Below are positions 7,189-15,486 of a stretch of DNA of 64,000 bases, in pieces. The notes under the pieces are model-generated. The model ran no database searches. It saw only the letters and a list, made by a program, of their open reading frames with translations, and had not been told where the DNA came from. Position numbers and translations under genes: made by a program. The stretch spans positions 237,464 to 301,463 of the forward strand of contig NZ_BNAR01000010.1 in assembly GCF_014653695.1 (NCBI RefSeq), given 5' to 3'. Position 1 is the first letter of the stretch; each line of letters opens with the position of its first letter. Origin of the DNA: Lentzea cavernae (GTDB lineage Bacteria; Actinomycetota; Actinomycetes; Mycobacteriales; Pseudonocardiaceae).

Positions 7189-10176
7189 CTACTCGAGCAG
7201 ACCCCGGTCGTACGCGATCGCCACGGCCTCCGCGCGCCGCGACGCCCCCAGCTTGGCCATGATGCGGGAAAGGTGCACGGAAACGGTCTTCTCGCTGATG
7301 TAGAGCTCCTCGCCGACCTCGCGGTTCGTCCGTCCCGAGGCCACCAGGCCGAGCACGTCGCGTTCGCGCGGGGTGAAGAGGTCGACCTGCTCGCGCACCG
7401 GTTCGTCAGCCCTGAGGGTGATGCGGGCCCTCTTGGCGCACGACGCGACGGCCTCGGCCAGCGGAACGGCCTTGAGGTTCGTCGCCACCTCGTCGGCCGG
7501 GCGGAGCTGCTCGGCGGCCTCGTCGCGGCGGTCCGCGCCCAGCAACGCCTCCGCGAGCCGCCACCGGCACAGCGCCTGCTCGTACGCGACCCCGTAGCCG
7601 AACTCGTCGACCGCCGCCTGCCACAGGACCGGGTCTCCCGCACCGTGCAGCCGCGACTCCTCGGCGTTGGCGCGGGCCAGCCAGGCACGTCCCTCCGGGC
7701 CGAGGGTGCCGGCACGGGGCTTGCCGTTGCGCGCGGTCAGCCGCACGTGCTCGGCGAGCTCGTGACCTGCCGCGACAGCGTTCTTCTCGGCCTCGGCGTC
7801 ACGCTTGCGGCGGGCCTTCGCGGCGATCTCGGCGTGCGCCGCGATGCCGATCGCGCCGATCCTGATGCCCGCGAGCATCCACGGCCCGCCGAGCTTGCGC
7901 GCCCACTCCAGCGCGTCCGTGACGCGCTCGACCGCCAGTTCCGGACGGCCGCGCCACAACGCGAGCTCCGCGCCCGTACCGCCGGTGATCAGCGCGATCT
8001 GGATGTCGCGGTGCCAGTCGCTGCGCAGCTTCGTGATCATCCGCTCGGACTCGGCCAGGTCACCGCGCGAGACCGTGAGGTGCGTGCTCGCCGACGCCAG
8101 CCGGGCCAGCACCGTCGACGACACCGACATGCCGGGCGGTTCGCTGGCCCACGCCGCGTAGTCCCAGTCGCCGACGTAGTAGTGCACCAGCACCTGCAGG
8201 ATGCGGATCTCCAGCCCGAACGTGCTCCACGTCAGTCCGGTCTCCTTGGCCCTGTCCCCCGCCAGGTTGAAGACGCGCGCGGACTCGGCCAGCTCACCGC
8301 GGTCGTAGTGCATCAGGCCGTAGTAGTACCAAGCCCTCAGCTCGTTGTTGAACGCTCCGACCTCGCGTGCGCACTCGATCGCGCGCTCGAAGCTGTTCTT
8401 CGCCTCGTCCGGCCGGTTCGCGTGGTCGTCGAGGATCGCCAGGGTGCCCAGGCCGTCCGCGACCGCTCCCGGCGCGTTCGCCGTCTGACCGTCCGCGATC
8501 GCGAGCTCGGCGGCTTCGCGTGCGGCGGCGTCCTCGCGTTGCTGGCGCAGGGAAGAGGCCTTGCCGGCGAACGCACGGGCGCGGGTGGGGCTGGGCTCGC
8601 GGTCCTGCACGAGCGCGAACGCCTTGCCGAGGACCAGGAAGTGCTCCTCCTCGTTGCCGTCGAGGACCGAGAGCGCCTGCGAGAGGCGCAGCCAGATCTC
8701 GGCGGCCTCCTCCGGCGTCTGCCCGGCCCTGATCGCCTTGGTCGCGCTGCGGGCGAACGCCACGGCCCGTTCCGGCTGGCCCGCCGTGCCCGCGACCCAG
8801 GACGCGCGCCGGAGCAGCACCGACTCGTCCACATCGGACGGACGGTCGGCCTCGGCGACGGCGTCCCACAGGTTGAGCGCCTTCTCCAGGTACCGCAACG
8901 ACTCCGCGGGCGCGCCCGCGCGTTCGGCCTCCTTGGAGGCGTTGATCGAGGCCTTCAACGCCTGCGGCAGGTCGTGGCTCTGGAAGGCGTGGTGGGCCAG
9001 TGCCGCCGAGGCACCGCGTTCGTCGAGGTGCCGGGCCAGGTGGTGGGCGTAGGCGGCGTGCAGCCGCACCCGTTCGCCGGGCAGCAGGTCGCCGTAGACG
9101 GCCTCGCGGACCAGGGCGTGGCGGAAGGCGTAGACCTCGTCGTCGTGCACGACGAAGAGGTGGTGCTGGACCAGCTCGCGCAACGCCGTGTCGAACGCGA
9201 TGTCCGTCATGCCGGAGACCTCGTGCAACCGGAAGTGCCGCACCCGGCGGCCCCGGACCGACGCGACGCGGATGACGTGCTGCGCCTCGGGACTGAGGCT
9301 CTCGACCCGGCTCAGCAGCACGTCGGCGAGCGCGGACGGCAACGACCTGGCGTCGTCGCAGGTGGCCACCGCGATGAGCTCCTCGGCGAAGAAGGCGTTG
9401 CCCTCGGAGCGTTCCGCGACCTGCTGCAGGACGTCGGCCGGCAGGTCGTCGGACAGCGCCTCGACGAACCGGCGGGCGTCGGCGGCGTTGAACGGCGTGA
9501 GGTCCAGGCGGTCGACGGCGGGCAGCCGGACCAGCTCGGACAGCAAGGGGCGCAACGGATGGCTGCGGTGCAGGTCGTCCGCGCGGTAGGTGCCGACGAC
9601 CAGCAGGCGCTGGGAACGCAGGCGGGACAACAGGAACGACAGCAGGTACCGGGTGGACGCGTCGGCCCAGTGCAGGTCCTCGACGACGAGCAGCACGCGC
9701 TGCCGTTCGGAGAGGTCACCGAGGAGCCCGAGCACGGCGTCGAACAGCTGGAGCTGTCCCACGTCCTGCTCGGGCCTGCGTCCCGGGATCAGGCTCGGCG
9801 CGATCATGCCCTCGGTGCCGGGCTCGCGTTCGGCGGGCAACGCCAGCTGCGGCAGCAACATCGCGAGCGCGGGCCGGTTCGCCACGTCGCTCTTCAACGT
9901 GCCGAGCGCCTCGGCGAACGGCAGGTACGGCAGGCCGGTCTCGCCGGCGTCGAGACACCGTCCCATGAGGACGAGGGTGTCGTCGGCACTGGCGGCCAGC
10001 TCGTCGATCAACCGCGTCTTGCCGACACCGGCGTCTCCCGCGAGCAGCACCGCCCCCGCGGTGCCCTCCCCGGCCTGGGCCAATGCGGCACGCAACCGGT
10101 CCAGTTCCCGATCGCGTGCGACCAACGGGATTCCGGAACCGAGGCGCGCCACAGGAGGCATGCTGTCACACGTCAT
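7189..10176 (-). CDS. LuxR-family STAND transcriptional regulator (LAL type)
   Basis: About 995 aa. An N-terminal AAA/STAND ATPase has Walker A GDAGVGKTRLI near residue 48. A long TPR-like helical middle is followed by a C-terminal LuxR helix-turn-helix (FTPRERDVLGLVASGRTNRE, then SEKTVSVHLSRIMAKLG). This is the LAL/MalT-like architecture: a ligand- and ATP-controlled activator. The start at 10176 (MTCDSMPP) is chosen because upstream sequence is low complexity; the ATG at 10161 is an alternative. Its tail sits 119 bases upstream of the ABC exporter operon, which makes that operon a possible target. Confidence 0.92.
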   Translation of the reverse strand: MTCDSMPPVARLGSGIPLVARDRELDRLRAALAQAGEGTAGAVLLAGDAGVGKTRLIDELAASADDTLVLMGRCLDAGETGLPYLPFAEALGTLKSDVANRPALAMLLPQLALPAEREPGTEGMIAPSLIPGRRPEQDVGQLQLFDAVLGLLGDLSERQRVLLVVEDLHWADASTRYLLSFLLSRLRSQRLLVVGTYRADDLHRSHPLRPLLSELVRLPAVDRLDLTPFNAADARRFVEALSDDLPADVLQQVAERSEGNAFFAEELIAVATCDDARSLPSALADVLLSRVESLSPEAQHVIRVASVRGRRVRHFRLHEVSGMTDIAFDTALRELVQHHLFVVHDDEVYAFRHALVREAVYGDLLPGERVRLHAAYAHHLARHLDERGASAALAHHAFQSHDLPQALKASINASKEAERAGAPAESLRYLEKALNLWDAVAEADRPSDVDESVLLRRASWVAGTAGQPERAVAFARSATKAIRAGQTPEEAAEIWLRLSQALSVLDGNEEEHFLVLGKAFALVQDREPSPTRARAFAGKASSLRQQREDAAAREAAELAIADGQTANAPGAVADGLGTLAILDDHANRPDEAKNSFERAIECAREVGAFNNELRAWYYYGLMHYDRGELAESARVFNLAGDRAKETGLTWSTFGLEIRILQVLVHYYVGDWDYAAWASEPPGMSVSSTVLARLASASTHLTVSRGDLAESERMITKLRSDWHRDIQIALITGGTGAELALWRGRPELAVERVTDALEWARKLGGPWMLAGIRIGAIGIAAHAEIAAKARRKRDAEAEKNAVAAGHELAEHVRLTARNGKPRAGTLGPEGRAWLARANAEESRLHGAGDPVLWQAAVDEFGYGVAYEQALCRWRLAEALLGADRRDEAAEQLRPADEVATNLKAVPLAEAVASCAKRARITLRADEPVREQVDLFTPRERDVLGLVASGRTNREVGEELYISEKTVSVHLSRIMAKLGASRRAEAVAIAYDRGLLE

Positions 10177-10398
10177 GAGCTGGTGCTGCTGTGTTTTCCC
10201 GAGGTGCGGTGCATCACCCGGCTGATCCACGACGGCATGTCGCGGTTCGCCCGGCGCCAGTTGCACACGGCGTTGCCACGCCGGTAGTCGATTTCCGCCT
10301 TGATCGCCTCAGGGGTCCATTCGGTCATGGACCTCAGAGTCGTCCTGAGGCCTCACCCCGGGCATCGGGCGATCACGCAGTCCCGCGCGCAGGACCCC

Positions 10399-13233
10399 TT
10401 ACCCGACGGTGACGACCCGCGCGCGAGCCAGCCGGGCCCTCACCCCGTCGGCCTCCGGCGCTCCCAGCTCGGTGAACAGGGCCAGCGCCCGCTGCCAGTG
10501 CGCCGCCGCCCCCGCCGCGCCCAGCCGCTCGAACACCGCCGCGAGCCGGTCGTGCGCCAGCGCCTGGTGGTACGGGGAGACGGCGTCGCACGCCACGGCC
10601 AGCGCCGTACGTGCCGAGGACAGCGCGCCGTCCGTGTCCCCGGTCTCCAGCAGGGCCGTGGAGATGTCGGTGTGGCAGGCCGCTTCCCCGCACTGCTCGC
10701 CGACCTCGTGGTACATCCGCAACGCCACCCGCAGCCACGGCATCGCGTCGCCGAACCGCTGGGTGCTCAGGTACAGCAGCCCGAGGTGGTGGTGCGCGTT
10801 CGCCTCGGCCCACTTCGAGCCCGCGATCCGCGAGATCTCCATGGCCTCGCGGTAGTGCGCCTCGGCCTCCTCGTGCCTGCCCAGGTCCTGCAACGTGCCG
10901 GCGACGGTCGTCAGCGCACGCGCCTGCTGGTGCACGTCCTCCTTGCGGCGGGCCACTTCCAGCGCGCCCTGCTGGGCCTGCAGGGCCTCCTCGAAGCGTT
11001 CGAACTGCAGCAGCGCGACGCCGAGGTTGAACTGCATGACGAACCGGGCGTCGTCGTCGTTCAGGGCGATGGCGGCCTGCAACGCGGCCTCGGTGAGGCG
11101 CAGCGAGGTCTCGCGTTCGGTCCGCAGCCACAGGTACCGCGACAAGGTGTACGGCAGCTGCCACGCGTGGACGTGCCAGCCCGAGGCCGCGGCGAGCTCG
11201 GCGGCGGCGATCAGGTTGGCGCGTTCGGCGTCGAACCAGGCGGTCGCGTCCGCGGGGCCGGAGATCGACGGCACGTGGACGGGTCTGTGCTCCGGTGCGA
11301 CCAAGACGCTGCCGCGGTTGATCGGCAGCAGGCCGTCCGCGAGGTCGGCGCAGTGCAGGTAGTAGTCGAGCATCCGGCCGGTGGCGGCCCGGCGCTCCGG
11401 TTCGGACAGCTCCCCCGCCAGCGTCTTCGTGTAGACGCGGACGATGTCGTGCGCGACGTACCTGCCGGGTTCGCTGACGGACAGCAGGTTCGCGGCCGTC
11501 ACCGCGTCCAGCGCGCGTTGGGCCTGCAACAACGGCACGTCACCCAGCGCGGCGACCACGTGCGGCGTGAGGTCCGCGCCGGGGTGCAGGCCGATGATCG
11601 CCAGCAGCCGCGACGGCTCCTCGGCCAGCGCACGGCGCGAGGCGTCCAGAGCGGCGCGCACGGTGCCTTCGCCGTCTTCCAGGCCGAGTGCGGCCAGCCG
11701 GCCCTGCTCGTCCTGCAGTTCCTCGACCAGTTCGGCCACGCGCAGACGGGGCGACACGGCGAGACGGGCGGCCGCGATGCGCAACGCGAGCGGTAAGCCG
11801 TCGCACAGCTCGGCCAGTTCACGCAGGGCGTGCGCCTCGATGTCGGACCGGCCGGCGATGCGGTCCAGCACGGCGACGGCCGCGTCCGGGTCGAGCATGT
11901 CCAGCTCGATCAGCTTCGCCTCGACCTGCGCGACGAGCCCGACCAGCCGGCGGCGGGAAGTCACGACGACGCAGGAAGGCGCGCCCGGCAGCAACGGCAG
12001 CAGGTCCGCCGAGCTGCGGACGTTGTCGAGCATCACGAGCATCCGGCGGTCTGCCAGCAACGTGCGCAGCAACGCCGAGCGCTCGTCGACCGAGACCGGG
12101 GTGTCGCTCGCCGGGACCCCCAGCGCTCGCAGGAACCGGTTGAGCACCTCGCCGATCTCGAGCGGCTCGCGGTTCGGGTCGTACCCGTGCACGTCGACGT
12201 AGAGCTGCCCGTCCGGGAACTCCTCCCGCACCCGGTGCGCCCAGTGCAGGGCCAGCGCCGTCTTGCCCACCCCCGGCGGACCGGTCACCAGCACCACCGG
12301 GCCGCCGGGGCCGCGCAGCAACGCGTCCATGCCCGCCACCTCCACGTCCCGGCCGACCAGCGACACGGGGGCGCGGGGCAGCTGCGCGGGGATCGTCACC
12401 GGCGCCGGTTCGGGCGCGGAGGGCTGGTGCGGCACGCGGACCGGCGCGCGTTCCGGTTCGGGGCTGTCCCCCGCCAGCACGGCCTGGTGCACGCGGCGCA
12501 GTTCCGGACCCGGCTCGACACCGAGCTCCTCGATCAGCACGCCGCGGGCCTCCCGGTACGCGGCCAGCGCCTCGGCCTGGCGGCCCGCCTGCACCAGCGC
12601 GCGCATCAGCAGCCCGTGGCCGCGTTCGCGCAACGGGTGCTCGGTGACCATCGATCCCAGCTGCGAGACGAGTTCCGGACCCTGCCCGACCGCCAGGCCG
12701 AGCTCGGCGCGTTCCTCCAGCACGGCCAGCCGGCGTTCGACGAGACGGCCGCGTTCGACGTCGGCGAAGAGACCGGAGACGCCGCCCAGCGGCTCCGCGC
12801 GGAACAACGCCAGCGCGTCGTCCAGCTCCACCGCGGCTCCGGCGAGATCACCGGCGGCGCGCAGGCGGTTCGCGAGCAGGACCTGGCGCTCGAACACGTC
12901 GAGGTCCAGAGCGCCGGGCTCGACGCGCATGAGGTAGCCGTCGCCGACCGACGTCAGCAGCTCGGCGGGAGCCCTCCGCGCACGGGTCGGTTCGAGAGCC
13001 CTGCGCAGCCCGGCGACATAGGTCTGGACCAGGTTCACCGCGCTCGAGGGCACGTTGTCGCCCCAGACGGCCTCGATGATCTGCCCGCGGCTGACCGGGG
13101 TGCCGCGGGCCAGCAGCAGCACCGCGAGGACGGCGCGTTGCTTCGCTGCCCCCAGATCAACCTCTCGACCTGCGCGAACGACTCGGAGAAGGCCGAGAAC
13201 CTCGAACCGGAGGGGTTCCTCGCCAGCCGTCAC
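10399..13233 (-). CDS. SARP-family regulator, AfsR-like (BTAD, NB-ARC, TPR)
   Basis: 944 aa. Order of domains: OmpR-type winged helix (about 9-100, LGAAKQRAVLAVLLLARGTP), BTAD domain (about 105-250, ending LGVEPGPELRRVH), a Pro-rich linker, an NB-ARC ATPase with GPPGVGKTALAL near residue 319 and MLDNVRSS as Walker B, then C-terminal TPRs (about 620-930). This is the long AfsR/GlnR-like SARP class that activates secondary-metabolism or stress genes. The GTG start has AAGGA seven bases upstream. It follows the LAL gene in the same orientation but the 222-base gap suggests separate transcription. No biosynthetic cluster is visible beside it. Confidence 0.93.
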   Translation of the reverse strand: MTAGEEPLRFEVLGLLRVVRAGREVDLGAAKQRAVLAVLLLARGTPVSRGQIIEAVWGDNVPSSAVNLVQTYVAGLRRALEPTRARRAPAELLTSVGDGYLMRVEPGALDLDVFERQVLLANRLRAAGDLAGAAVELDDALALFRAEPLGGVSGLFADVERGRLVERRLAVLEERAELGLAVGQGPELVSQLGSMVTEHPLRERGHGLLMRALVQAGRQAEALAAYREARGVLIEELGVEPGPELRRVHQAVLAGDSPEPERAPVRVPHQPSAPEPAPVTIPAQLPRAPVSLVGRDVEVAGMDALLRGPGGPVVLVTGPPGVGKTALALHWAHRVREEFPDGQLYVDVHGYDPNREPLEIGEVLNRFLRALGVPASDTPVSVDERSALLRTLLADRRMLVMLDNVRSSADLLPLLPGAPSCVVVTSRRRLVGLVAQVEAKLIELDMLDPDAAVAVLDRIAGRSDIEAHALRELAELCDGLPLALRIAAARLAVSPRLRVAELVEELQDEQGRLAALGLEDGEGTVRAALDASRRALAEEPSRLLAIIGLHPGADLTPHVVAALGDVPLLQAQRALDAVTAANLLSVSEPGRYVAHDIVRVYTKTLAGELSEPERRAATGRMLDYYLHCADLADGLLPINRGSVLVAPEHRPVHVPSISGPADATAWFDAERANLIAAAELAAASGWHVHAWQLPYTLSRYLWLRTERETSLRLTEAALQAAIALNDDDARFVMQFNLGVALLQFERFEEALQAQQGALEVARRKEDVHQQARALTTVAGTLQDLGRHEEAEAHYREAMEISRIAGSKWAEANAHHHLGLLYLSTQRFGDAMPWLRVALRMYHEVGEQCGEAACHTDISTALLETGDTDGALSSARTALAVACDAVSPYHQALAHDRLAAVFERLGAAGAAAHWQRALALFTELGAPEADGVRARLARARVVTVG

Positions 13234-13427
13234 CGATCTGTCCTTCGCGTGGGGTCCACAGGGAGCTCGAAGATCACTTCAGTCGGGCTCCAGTCGTGCT
13301 GTAGAAGGCATTCTTACGCTTAGCGTGTCCAACCAACCACAGACCGCGAGATCAACGGAAACCGGAGATCGCGGAGTCGGAGCAGGTTGGACCGGACAGC
13401 GGAACACCCGCTGCTCCCCATGATCGA

Positions 13428-13490
13428 CGTGGGTCGGCCGGCGTGCAAGGGGCATCCAGCCCGCGGCGGCGGAACGCCGGCCGGCCCACG
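13428..13490. repeat. Second hairpin downstream of the DUF397 gene
   Basis: Arms CGTGGGTCGGCCGGCGT (13428-13444) and ACGCCGGCCGGCCCACG (13474-13490) pair over 17 bases with one G-T wobble, around a 29-base loop. It follows the better terminator by 15 bases in the leftward direction. It may be a backup terminator or part of a structured RNA. Confidence 0.5.
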
Positions 13491-13505
13491 TCCCCCTTCA
13501 CGACG

Positions 13506-13544
13506 CGCAGGGCCCCGGCTGGATCATCCAGCCGGGGCCCTGCG
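13506..13544 (-). terminator. Terminator of the XRE-DUF397 operon
   Basis: Perfect 19-base arms (CGCAGGGCCCCGGCTGGAT and its complement) around one base, starting 13 bases past the DUF397 stop. The very strong stem makes intrinsic termination likely even without a U-tract. Confidence 0.75.
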
Positions 13545-13557
13545 CTTCATCTTCCGA

Positions 13558-13776
13558 TCAGCTGACGAAGGAGCCGGTCTTGGCGGCGGCGAGGAACGTG
13601 TCCCATCCCGCGTCGCCGAACTTCAGCCGCACCCCGTCCGCGTTCTTGCTGTCGCGGACGGCGGCACCGCGGGCGTCGAGGGCGATCTCGACGCAGTCGG
13701 GCCCACCGGCCGAGGATCGGCTGCTCTTGCGCCAACGCAAGCTTTCCACTGTGTGTTCACTCCCGGTCGCTGTCAC
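13558..13776 (-). CDS. DUF397 domain protein
   Basis: 72 aa with the whole DUF397 pattern: WRKSSRSSAGGPDCVEIA, then VRDSKNADG and WDTFLAAAKTGSF. These small proteins are partners of XRE/DUF5753 regulators throughout actinomycetes (the WhiJ-type pairs), and may modulate them like an antitoxin or co-regulator. The GTG start overlaps the stop of the upstream regulator gene (GTGA), so the two are translationally coupled. Confidence 0.92.
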   Translation of the reverse strand: MTATGSEHTVESLRWRKSSRSSAGGPDCVEIALDARGAAVRDSKNADGVRLKFGDAGWDTFLAAAKTGSFVS

Positions 13777-14618
13777 GCGAGAGTGCGAGCGATCCCTGTG
13801 ATCAGGGCTACCGATTCCCGCGGGGTCTGGGCGGAACTCACGAGACGCTCGAACATCTCGGCGTAGTTGTTCACGTCTGACTGTTGTTCCAGGTAGACGC
13901 CGCTCCTGGTGCTCTCGATGTACACCACGTCGGAGTCGAGCCGCTCGGGAAAGCTGAGGATGACGAACGGCCCGTCCATCGCGGCATGACCACCGGCGCT
14001 GAACGGCACGACCTGCATCATGACGTTCGGCAGAGCACCGACTTCGAGAAGACGCGCCATCTGCACGCGCATCACCTCGGCGCCGCCGACGAGCCTGCGC
14101 AGGGCGGCTTCGTCGATCACGACGTGCAGGCGCAACGGGTCGTCCTCGTTCAGCAGGGCCTGCCTGGCCTTGCGCAACCGGACGCGCCGGTCGATCTCGG
14201 CGGTGCTCGCGTTCGGCAACACCTGGGAGATCAACGCTCTCGTGTACGCCTCGCACTGCAGCAGGCCCGGGATCATCAGTCCCTGGTAGGTCCTGATCGA
14301 GTCCGCGTCGGCCTCGTACCCCACGTAACGGCCGGGCACGATGTCGCCGAACTCGTCCCACCACGCCTTGCGGCGGGCTTCCCTGGCGAGCTGGACCAGT
14401 TCCTCGAGGGTGGCGGTGTCCGCACCGTAGGCGGCGAGCATGTCCCGCACGTCGCGCGGGCTCACGCCCACACGGCCCGTCTCGATGCGGCTGATCTTGG
14501 AGGCCGAGCACTCCAGGCGCTCGCCGACCTCCTCGATCGTCAGACCGGCCACTTCACGCAGCCGGCGGAGCTCGCTCACGAGCCGTCGCTTGCGCAGGGT
14601 CGGACTGCTACCCCGCAT
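13773..14618 (-). CDS. XRE-family regulator with DUF5753 (WhiJ-like)
   Basis: 281 aa. An N-terminal helix-turn-helix (about 12-65, LRRLREVAGLTIEEVGERL then SASKISRIETGR) is followed by the DUF5753 ligand or partner domain (about 90-275, YEADADSIRTYQGLMIPGLL). The ATG is preceded by AGGAGG. The gene is paired with DUF397 downstream, and a small zinc-ribbon-like gene is divergent. In Streptomyces such pairs influence development and antibiotic production; that is family knowledge. A 13-base palindrome in the divergent gap is a candidate operator. Confidence 0.93.
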   Translation of the reverse strand: MRGSSPTLRKRRLVSELRRLREVAGLTIEEVGERLECSASKISRIETGRVGVSPRDVRDMLAAYGADTATLEELVQLAREARRKAWWDEFGDIVPGRYVGYEADADSIRTYQGLMIPGLLQCEAYTRALISQVLPNASTAEIDRRVRLRKARQALLNEDDPLRLHVVIDEAALRRLVGGAEVMRVQMARLLEVGALPNVMMQVVPFSAGGHAAMDGPFVILSFPERLDSDVVYIESTRSGVYLEQQSDVNNYAEMFERLVSSAQTPRESVALITGIARTLA

Positions 14619-14708
14619 GACGCCTCCTGGGTGGCATCCACACCTCCTGGTCGTTCCCAGTTTGAGAGCAAAGGAGCGTGTCGCAAAGAGACGTCATCCA
14701 TTCGTGTA

Positions 14709-14721
14709 CTGCAACTTGCAG
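14709..14721. promoter_or_regulatory. Candidate operator of the XRE regulator
   Basis: CTGCAACTTGCAG is a perfect 13-base palindrome around a central C, followed four bases later by the half-like GCAGGTTG. It lies between the XRE gene and the divergent small gene, 91 bases from the former and 64 from the latter. Confidence 0.45.
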
Positions 14722-14784
14722 ATCGCAGGTTGGGCGCGCCAGTCTGCATGGGTTGCTCACGCAAGGACTGGAGCTCTGAGCCTG

Positions 14785-15102
14785 ATGGCCGTCACGGTGT
14801 TCAGCCAACTGGACAAGTCGCTGCACTCCCACCTGGCCACGCTCACCGACCTCGCCGAACGCGGCGACGACCAGACCGCCCTCGTGCTCGCCAGGGTAGA
14901 GCTGCCGAGGGTGGTCGCGGTGGTGAAGGCGCTGCTCGACGAGCACCAGCCCGACGAGCACGGCCGGTGCGCCACCTGCAAGCGCGGCTGGTTCTCCAGG
15001 CGGATGCCCGCACCGTGCCGTGCTTATCTCTCGGCGCAGCTGATCCTGACCGTCGTGGGCCAGGAGACTCCACACGGCAAGCACCTGCGCTCGGTAGGTT
15101 GA
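14785..15102 (+). CDS. Small conserved-type hypothetical protein with Cys cluster
   Basis: 105 aa. A helical, charged N-terminal half (LDKSLHSHLATLTDLAERGD, LPRVVAVVKALLDEH) leads to a Cys motif CATCKRGW and PAPC, which may form a small zinc site. I do not recognise a named family; short proteins of this shape commonly neighbour XRE/DUF397 pairs in actinomycetes. The ATG at 14785 is preferred because the longer frame upstream would run through the XRE gene's opposite strand. A good terminator follows. Confidence 0.65.
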   Translation: MAVTVFSQLDKSLHSHLATLTDLAERGDDQTALVLARVELPRVVAVVKALLDEHQPDEHGRCATCKRGWFSRRMPAPCRAYLSAQLILTVVGQETPHGKHLRSVG

Positions 15103-15142
15103 AAATCGGAACTCGATAGTTCTTCAGTTCCGTCCCGACCTG

Positions 15143-15177
15143 GGCCGGCTCCGCACCCCCCGACCGGAGCCGGCCCT
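15143..15177 (+). terminator. Terminator after the small Cys-cluster gene
   Basis: GGGCCGGCTCCG and CGGAGCCGGCCC form perfect 12-base arms around an 11-base loop, 41 bases past the stop, followed by TTCT. Confidence 0.75.
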
Positions 15178-15326
15178 TCTACGTCATCACCTCGCGTGAC
15201 GACGCGGGTCAAGATCAACACGGTTGGCTGACACCTCTGTCACAGCGCCGATCCCGGCCTCATCATTGAAGGCGACGCGGCCTGATCTCGACCCCTCGAT
15301 GCCTGTGCCGACACGGAGGTGTTCCC

Positions 15327-15404
15327 GTGCCGACCCCGCATGACCGCGCCGACGAGCTCGATGCCGTCCGGCCGCGCCGGATGCTGCCCTTAAAGCGCCT
15401 CTAG
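15327..15404 (+). CDS. Short leader ORF upstream of SulP-carbonic anhydrase
   Basis: A 25-codon frame (VPTPHDRADELDAVRPRRML, then PLKRL) starts at GTG with a strong GGAGG seven bases upstream and ends at TAG 82 bases before the transporter gene. It contains a TTA codon, rare in such genomes and a target of BldA-type control. A 9-base hairpin lies between it and the transporter start. It could be a regulatory leader peptide. It has no recognisable family, so it could also be fortuitous. Confidence 0.45.
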   Translation: MPTPHDRADELDAVRPRRMLPLKRL

Positions 15405-15433
15405 AGCGCCCCCTTCACAGCTCACCCCTCCCC

Positions 15434-15459
15434 GCCCTGTGCCACCGGTCGCACAGGGC
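15434..15459 (+). promoter_or_regulatory. Hairpin in the SulP-CA leader
   Basis: GCCCTGTGC and GCACAGGGC are perfect 9-base arms around CACCGGTC, ending 16 bases before the AAAGGAAG ribosome site. It is well placed to affect translation or elongation into the transporter gene. Confidence 0.45.
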
Positions 15460-15486
15460 CATGCGCTGTTCAGCAAAGGAAGAATC

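Larger units (their letters stand above)
13234..13557. other. Intergenic region with SARP promoter and tandem hairpins
   Basis: The left half (13234-13400) should hold the promoter of the SARP gene; no clear -35/-10 was recognised. The right half holds two consecutive strong hairpins (13428-13490 and 13506-13544) downstream of the DUF397 gene. No coding sequence is supported. Confidence 0.5.

Noticed and set aside
7273..10287. A 1004-codon plus-strand frame opposite the LAL regulator
   Set aside because: Same cause: the minus-strand protein has recognised ATPase and LuxR domains, the plus-strand one has none.
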